DNA from: Nostoc sp. FACHB-973 | Lineage (GTDB): Bacteria > Cyanobacteriota > Cyanobacteriia > Cyanobacteriales > Nostocaceae | NCBI RefSeq assembly: GCF_014698115.1 | Contig: NZ_JACJSJ010000039.1 | Location: forward strand, 1 to 64,000 | DNA length: 64,000 nucleotides | Direction of reading: 5' to 3' | Shown: piece after piece, positions 59,555 to 64,000 of the stretch | How positions within the stretch are numbered: the stretch's first letter is position 1 | How the letters are laid out: each line of letters opens with the position of its first letter | Program-made: the position numbers and the translations under genes | The notes under the pieces: model-generated | The model's input: the letters and a program-made list of their open reading frames with translations, nothing else | The model's database searches: none | What the model was told of the DNA's origin: nothing

Positions 59555-61564
59555 TTATTTACTCTTGACTTTAGTCCGCTTTTCCTCTTGGGTACTCGGA
59601 ACAATTGGGATGGTGAAGTGAAACTCACTCCCTTGGTCTTTGCCGTCTGATTTAGCCCAAATTTCTCCACCCCAGCCATTGACAATTTGACGACAAATTG
59701 CTAAGCCCAGTCCAGTACCGCCAGTGGTGCGTCGGAGCGCTCCTTCTTCTTGATAGAAACGGTCAAAAACTACTTCTAAACGATTCGGTTCAATGCCGCG
59801 TCCTGTGTCAGCGACAGTGACTTCAACCATTTGATGGCTATTGGTAATCGCTTCAATGGTGATTTCTCCTTGGGATGGCGTAAATTTACAAGCGTTGTCT
59901 ATGAGTTTTGCGAGTACTTCTACCAGCCAATCACCATCAGCTCTCACCAAAGGTAGGTTTTCGGGAATTTCAGTCTGGATTTGGGGGGGCTTTTCCGTTG
60001 AGGAACGGGTGCGAAGGCGGCTGAGTGCTAAATCTACACATTCTTGTAAAGTCAGGGATTCTGGATGCCATTCCACGCGACCGCTTTCCAAGTTGGAAAG
60101 TGTCAGGAAATCTTGCACGAGTTTCCGCATCCGTTCTGAATCGGTAAGGGCGGTGTTGAGCATCACCTGTTGCAATTCCAAGGGCATATCTGGCTCGCTA
60201 GCGAGACTTTCTAGGCACACTTGAATTGTGGAGAGGGGGGTACGGAGTTCGTGTCCGGTAATGGCTATGAGGTTGCTGCGGGTGCGGTCTAGGGCTTCTA
60301 GCTGTTGATTGAGTTCTTCGAGGTTGGCGTAAGCTTCGGCTTGGATGAGAGCTGCTCCCACTTGGGTGGCGATCGCTTTTACCAAATCCAATTCCCCTGG
60401 TTGGCATTCGTGGGGCGGCATTTGGCAGTAGTGTAACTCGACGATCCCCAATAATCGTCCTTGATAAAATACTGGTTCCATCAGCCAAGAACGAATGGCA
60501 AATTTTTTGGCAATCAACGAAAGTCCCGCCGAATTCGTAACACGAGGGTCACCCAGTGTATCGCTGATACAAACACCTTCGCCTTGTTGGATGATGTCCC
60601 GAAATAGGGAATTTTTTTCTAACTCCCAGGTTTGTCCCCGAATAGATAAAACACCAGCAGTCAAAAATTCATGTTCAATGATCGCTTGGCTATCTGCGGC
60701 TTGGGCGCGGTAAATTAGACAGCGACAAGCATTTAGGTGTTGTCCTAATTCTTGTGCTGCCACCTGGAGAACTTCGTGGGGATCGAGCGATCGCCGAATG
60801 GCAGTACTAATGGTATTGACTAATCGTTCTTTACGTGCTTGGGCAGTAATTGAACGGTAGGCTTTGTGCAATTTGTACTGACTAGCTTGTAAGTAGGTCA
60901 CTAAGCGTTGCACAAAGGGATCTGTGTCAATGTCACAAGCATATTCGTTGATCTGTTCTGCTCCAAAGTAGCTTCTCGTCTGCCCAATACCAAACCTCTG
61001 ACGTGCCTGCTCAATTTTGCTTGCCAGTTCTGGTCTGTAGGCCAAGATCCTCTCTAACAGCAATTCGGCGGCTTTGAGGCTAACGCCCCTTTCTGATGTC
61101 CAAATTCCCTCAAATCTTCGCGCTGTGTCCATATCCAGACTGGGGCTTTGCTCTGGTAGTTCTTTGTTTTTGGCAATAGAACCAAGGTTTTCCCGGCAAA
61201 CCAAACAAGTCGCGTAACTGTCAGCAATCACAACCAAATGCCACTCTTGACTTAAGCCATCCTCTGGCTCAAAAGCTACTTTTTCGTAGTATTCCGAACT
61301 GTTAGCGAAATCAGTTTCCGGAGCCGACAATACGTATATTTGATTACTTCGCAAGGCAAGTCGCTGGTAGCGATGAGCCTCTTGGCGGTAGAATCGCTCT
61401 CGCTGGAAACTAGCAATTACAAGGGGTTGGGCTAAAGTCGCAGCCAAAACTTGATCTTCCATTGCGTGGGAGAGCGCCGTTAGTGAAGCCTTAAAATATA
61501 GCTGGGGCCGCAAGTAGGGTAGGGACTTTAGCAGATCACTCAGCACAGAAGTCGAAATGCTCAT
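59555..61564 (-). CDS. DICT-GAF sensor histidine kinase
   Basis: The 669-residue protein begins with a DICT domain (about 1-190; ATLAQPLVIASFQRERFYRQ and LVVIADSYATCLVC), a module often found with light or redox signalling in cyanobacteria. A GAF domain follows (about 250-410), then HisKA with His438 (IAITGHELRTPLSTI) and HATPase with LIDNACKFT, VADTGRGI and GGTGLGLAICRQ. All kinase boxes are intact. Cytosolic; the stimulus is unknown. The kinase at 52073-53512 is a paralogue without the DICT domain. No response regulator gene is adjacent. Confidence 0.92.
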   Translation of the reverse strand: MSISTSVLSDLLKSLPYLRPQLYFKASLTALSHAMEDQVLAATLAQPLVIASFQRERFYRQEAHRYQRLALRSNQIYVLSAPETDFANSSEYYEKVAFEPEDGLSQEWHLVVIADSYATCLVCRENLGSIAKNKELPEQSPSLDMDTARRFEGIWTSERGVSLKAAELLLERILAYRPELASKIEQARQRFGIGQTRSYFGAEQINEYACDIDTDPFVQRLVTYLQASQYKLHKAYRSITAQARKERLVNTISTAIRRSLDPHEVLQVAAQELGQHLNACRCLIYRAQAADSQAIIEHEFLTAGVLSIRGQTWELEKNSLFRDIIQQGEGVCISDTLGDPRVTNSAGLSLIAKKFAIRSWLMEPVFYQGRLLGIVELHYCQMPPHECQPGELDLVKAIATQVGAALIQAEAYANLEELNQQLEALDRTRSNLIAITGHELRTPLSTIQVCLESLASEPDMPLELQQVMLNTALTDSERMRKLVQDFLTLSNLESGRVEWHPESLTLQECVDLALSRLRTRSSTEKPPQIQTEIPENLPLVRADGDWLVEVLAKLIDNACKFTPSQGEITIEAITNSHQMVEVTVADTGRGIEPNRLEVVFDRFYQEEGALRRTTGGTGLGLAICRQIVNGWGGEIWAKSDGKDQGSEFHFTIPIVPSTQEEKRTKVKSK

Positions 61565-62501
61565 GAATTATCGTTAAACGCCCAATCTCAACAAGATCCA
61601 CGTCACAGCTGCATTGTACAAATTCCAAAGGACTCTCAAGTTAAATAGACAGTTTCAATATGTAAACAACGCTAATAAGCACTTTTGGCTCAGGCAAACG
61701 CAACACTTTGTTACCAATTAGCAGGAGTGGGTGCAGCTAGCTTCATTTACAAAATTTCAAAGCTTTGAGTAGAAAATAAAGCAACAGCGGCAATGCATTC
61801 GTCTTTTGCACCTTGGTGTGGCGTAGTCATTGACCGCGATCGCTTTGTTCTTAACTCAAGTCTTTTCATCCATTGGCTGACATTGTGATGTTTTAAATGA
61901 TAGACCACTAAGCTCAATATACATTCTCGATCGCCTTTATCATCACCAAACAAGACAAAACTAAAAAGTTAAAAGGTTAGTAACTGTGGTAAACTACCAC
62001 CCTAAAGCGGCGATCGCCTCTCGAAATTTTGAAAAGATCAATCCCGGAAAATTATTGGCTGCTGCACGAGAACAATTGTCTTGGTCTGAAGGTGGGTCTG
62101 GGCAGCTTTGACCATAGAGTTCCTTTTGGCATACTTCATGTGAAAGGGCTATTAATTTGAGTAAAACTGTGATTTAGACAGTCTTAGCCTGTGGACTGGA
62201 TAGTGCCGACACTACCAGAGTGAAGCAGCAAGTAAACCAAGCTCATGAGTAATTTTGAGTAGGATTTAGATAACGGCAACGCATTACTGAGGATATTACT
62301 ATTTATTTGCTACCTGATGATTTGGAACCATCGATCATTATTTGAGTCGGAATTGTTGAAAGGAATTGTTGAACACAGTAAATTATTTTGACAATCTCTT
62401 ACCTACTCTCTCTCCTCTTTGAGGATGTATTCCACGCAATCGAGAACAGCTATAAATAATACGATCGCAAAAATATAGACCTGTACGCGGAACTTTGGCT
62501 A
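61565..62501. other. Long gene-poor spacer
   Basis: A minus-strand frame at 61747-61953 (68 codons) and a plus-strand frame from the GTG at 61986 to 62111 (41 codons, KAAIASRNFEKINPGKLLAA) read protein-like, but neither matches a family I know. They may be remnants of lost genes. No strong repeat is seen. The last 100 bases should hold the debranching-enzyme promoter. Confidence 0.45.
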
Positions 62502-64000
62502 ATGACATCAGATGCACTCATGACCCCGGAAAAAATTTTGTTTGATGGAAAAACTTTTATTGCTGCTGACCAATTACCTATCCCGGAGTGGCCTTGTGTT
62601 GTCAGTGAAAGACCACAACCAACACTGACGGTTAAAGATGATGATTTATTTTTCGTCACAGATACCATAGGGAACATTTCTGGCTGTTCCCTCAATGATG
62701 GGAACCCCAGCATGGGACTGTTTTGCTGTGATACGCGATTTCTGAATCGCTTGGAGTTGCAAATTGAAGGGCGATCGCCTGTACTCTTGAGTAGTAGTGC
62801 CGAAAAAGGGTTTTCACTGTCAGTTTTGTGTACCAACCCCAGAATCGACGAACGCTTGAGAGCCGAGACTATAGGAATTAGCCGGGAAATGGTGCTTAAT
62901 GGCGCACTATTTGAAGAAATAGAAGTTTCTAACTACAGCACCACCACTGTCAGTTTTGAACTCAGCATCAGTTTCGATGCCGATTTTGTTGATTTATTTG
63001 AAGTCCGGGGTTATGACAGGGAGAAACGAGGTAGGCTTTTACGTCTAGTAGAACCCACGGCTGAGGAAGGAATGTTTTCTCTCGTCGATGGCGTTTCACC
63101 TACAGTCAAAGAGCGGCACGCCTCTAGGGAAGAATCTTTAACACTCGCCTATCAAGGTCTGGATGGCTCGGTGATGGAATCCCGTCTTCTATTCCAGCAT
63201 CGGCAACCAGACTATTTCAAGGGTTATACTGCGGTTTGGCAACTAGAGTTGGCTTCTCACGAAACCCAAAAACTCGGCTACCGGGTGAGCATGTTGAAAA
63301 ACAACCAGTCTAGTTCAACTGTCAGCGCCGCCGTTACCTTAGGACAAGCGAAAGCCGCTGAGTTGATGGAAGAACAACATTGGGTACAACAAATTACACG
63401 CATTAGCTCAGACAAAAGCATCTTCAATCGAGTCATTGAGCGGGCTGAGCAAGATATGTATTTGTTGCGCCAGTCTTTTGGTAAGCATAAAACTGTTTCT
63501 GCTGGAGTGCCCTGGTTTTCTACATTGTTTGGGCGAGATTCGTTGATTACAGCTTCCCAAACCCTAATGTTAAATTCGCAAATCGCCAAGGAAACCTTGA
63601 TACTACTTGCGACATATCAAGGTAAAACCGATGATGAATGGCGGGAAGAAGAACCGGGTAAAATTTTGCACGAGTTACGTTTGGGGGAAATGGCTCGGTG
63701 TCAAGAAATTCCCCATACTCCTTACTACGGTACTGTTGATGCCACTCCCCTATGGCTGATGCTGTATGCCGAACATTATGCTTGGACTAACGACCAAGAA
63801 CTCTTAGAGCAACTTTGGCCGAATGCTCTAGCAGCAATGGAGTGGATCGATCGCAATACTAAACAAACTAGCTACCTCAGTTACTACCGTAAATCTAAAC
63901 GCGGTCTTGCTAACCAAGGTTGGAAAGATTCTGGTGATTGTATTGTTGACCATAAGGGAGAACTAGCTAACGGCCCCATCGCTCTATGTGAAGTCCAAGC
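62502..64000 (+). CDS. Amylo-alpha-1,6-glucosidase / glycogen debranching enzyme (N-terminal part)
   Basis: An open frame of 499 codons that runs off the right window edge. From the ATG at 62502 (MTSDALMTPEKILFDGKTF) there is first a GDE_N-type beta domain (about 30-260; GNISGCSLNDGNPSMGLFC, LFCCDTRFLNRLELQIEGRS), then the start of the (alpha/alpha)6 GDE_C domain with GVPWFSTLFGRDSLITASQ, HTPYYGTVDATPLWLMLYAEH and GLANQGWKDSGD, whose Asp is the likely catalytic acid. These enzymes cut alpha-1,6 branches of glycogen and related glucans. A second ATG at codon 7 is possible. Confidence 0.9.
   Translation, partial: MTSDALMTPEKILFDGKTFIAADQLPIPEWPCVVSERPQPTLTVKDDDLFFVTDTIGNISGCSLNDGNPSMGLFCCDTRFLNRLELQIEGRSPVLLSSSAEKGFSLSVLCTNPRIDERLRAETIGISREMVLNGALFEEIEVSNYSTTTVSFELSISFDADFVDLFEVRGYDREKRGRLLRLVEPTAEEGMFSLVDGVSPTVKERHASREESLTLAYQGLDGSVMESRLLFQHRQPDYFKGYTAVWQLELASHETQKLGYRVSMLKNNQSSSTVSAAVTLGQAKAAELMEEQHWVQQITRISSDKSIFNRVIERAEQDMYLLRQSFGKHKTVSAGVPWFSTLFGRDSLITASQTLMLNSQIAKETLILLATYQGKTDDEWREEEPGKILHELRLGEMARCQEIPHTPYYGTVDATPLWLMLYAEHYAWTNDQELLEQLWPNALAAMEWIDRNTKQTSYLSYYRKSKRGLANQGWKDSGDCIVDHKGELANGPIALCEVQ

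Noticed and set aside
61747..62111. Small frames in the spacer before the debranching enzyme
   Set aside because: Protein-like in parts but no family, no ribosome binding site and no conservation that I can judge; possibly remnants.

Overview
The window is chromosomal DNA from a filamentous, heterocyst-type cyanobacterium close to Nostoc. This rests on the very frequent HIP1 octamer GCGATCGC, the photosynthesis genes (photosystem I PsaD, orange carotenoid protein, a high-light-inducible protein), a DnaK2-type chaperone, cyanobacteria-restricted families (DUF2811, CPP1-like, DUF6887/DUF6888) and the short tandemly repeated repetitive (STRR) heptamer clusters typical of heterocystous strains. 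I see no tRNA, rRNA, CRISPR array, prophage or replication origin.

Layout. 1-0.3 kb: the edge of an IS630-type insertion that appears to have cut a Tat-exported protein gene. 0.9-3.8 kb: a complete Mn/Zn ABC importer with the binding protein divergent from ATPase and permease. 4-9.3 kb: small cyanobacterial proteins, a decayed two-partner-secretion exoprotein start, a CAP protein, an RNase D-like exonuclease and a cysteine-less rhodanese with 11-residue repeats. 9.6-12 kb: an HTH-NACHT NTPase, a candidate antiphage NLR-like protein. 12.7-15.6 kb: two paralogous OmpR-type regulators around a CPP1-like membrane protein. 17-25.7 kb: MFS transporter, HisIE plus a detached near-identical copy of its HisE domain, ChaB-like protein, HemL, a fasciclin protein and a GST. 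25.8-35.5 kb: HerA-like ATPase, group 2 sigma factor, pirin, CobO, two tandem signal peptidases (one lacking its nucleophile) and PyrC. 36.2-42.9 kb: patatin, TsaE, YvcK/CofD-like protein, RuvC and a degenerate histidine kinase. 43-52 kb: DUF6888-DUF6887 pair, atypical SDR, DnaK, acetoacetate decarboxylase-like protein, a large unknown protein, two nuclease-fold proteins and a dead UPF0175 gene. 52-64 kb: two related GAF histidine kinases, a pentapeptide-repeat protein, OCP, the HLIP cluster, TrpE, PsaD and the start of a glycogen debranching enzyme.

Most genes are single or in pairs; the clear joint units are the metal importer, yvcK-tsaE, DUF6888-DUF6887 and psaD-trpE. OCP, HLIP and PsaD form a light-related neighbourhood. 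The spacers are unusually full of repeats: STRR runs, several MITE-like elements with terminal inverted repeats, recurring short hairpins, and one structured repeat in two copies whose hairpins are kept by compensating changes. Some of these repeats have entered reading frames (trpE, a histidine kinase, probably the 5' end of the herA-like gene).

The strongest candidates for new biology are the structured repeat pair (8.0-8.3 and 35.7-36.1 kb), the HTH-NACHT protein, the nucleophile-less signal peptidase paralogue and the unknown/Uma2/DUF559-like stretch at 48.5-51.5 kb.
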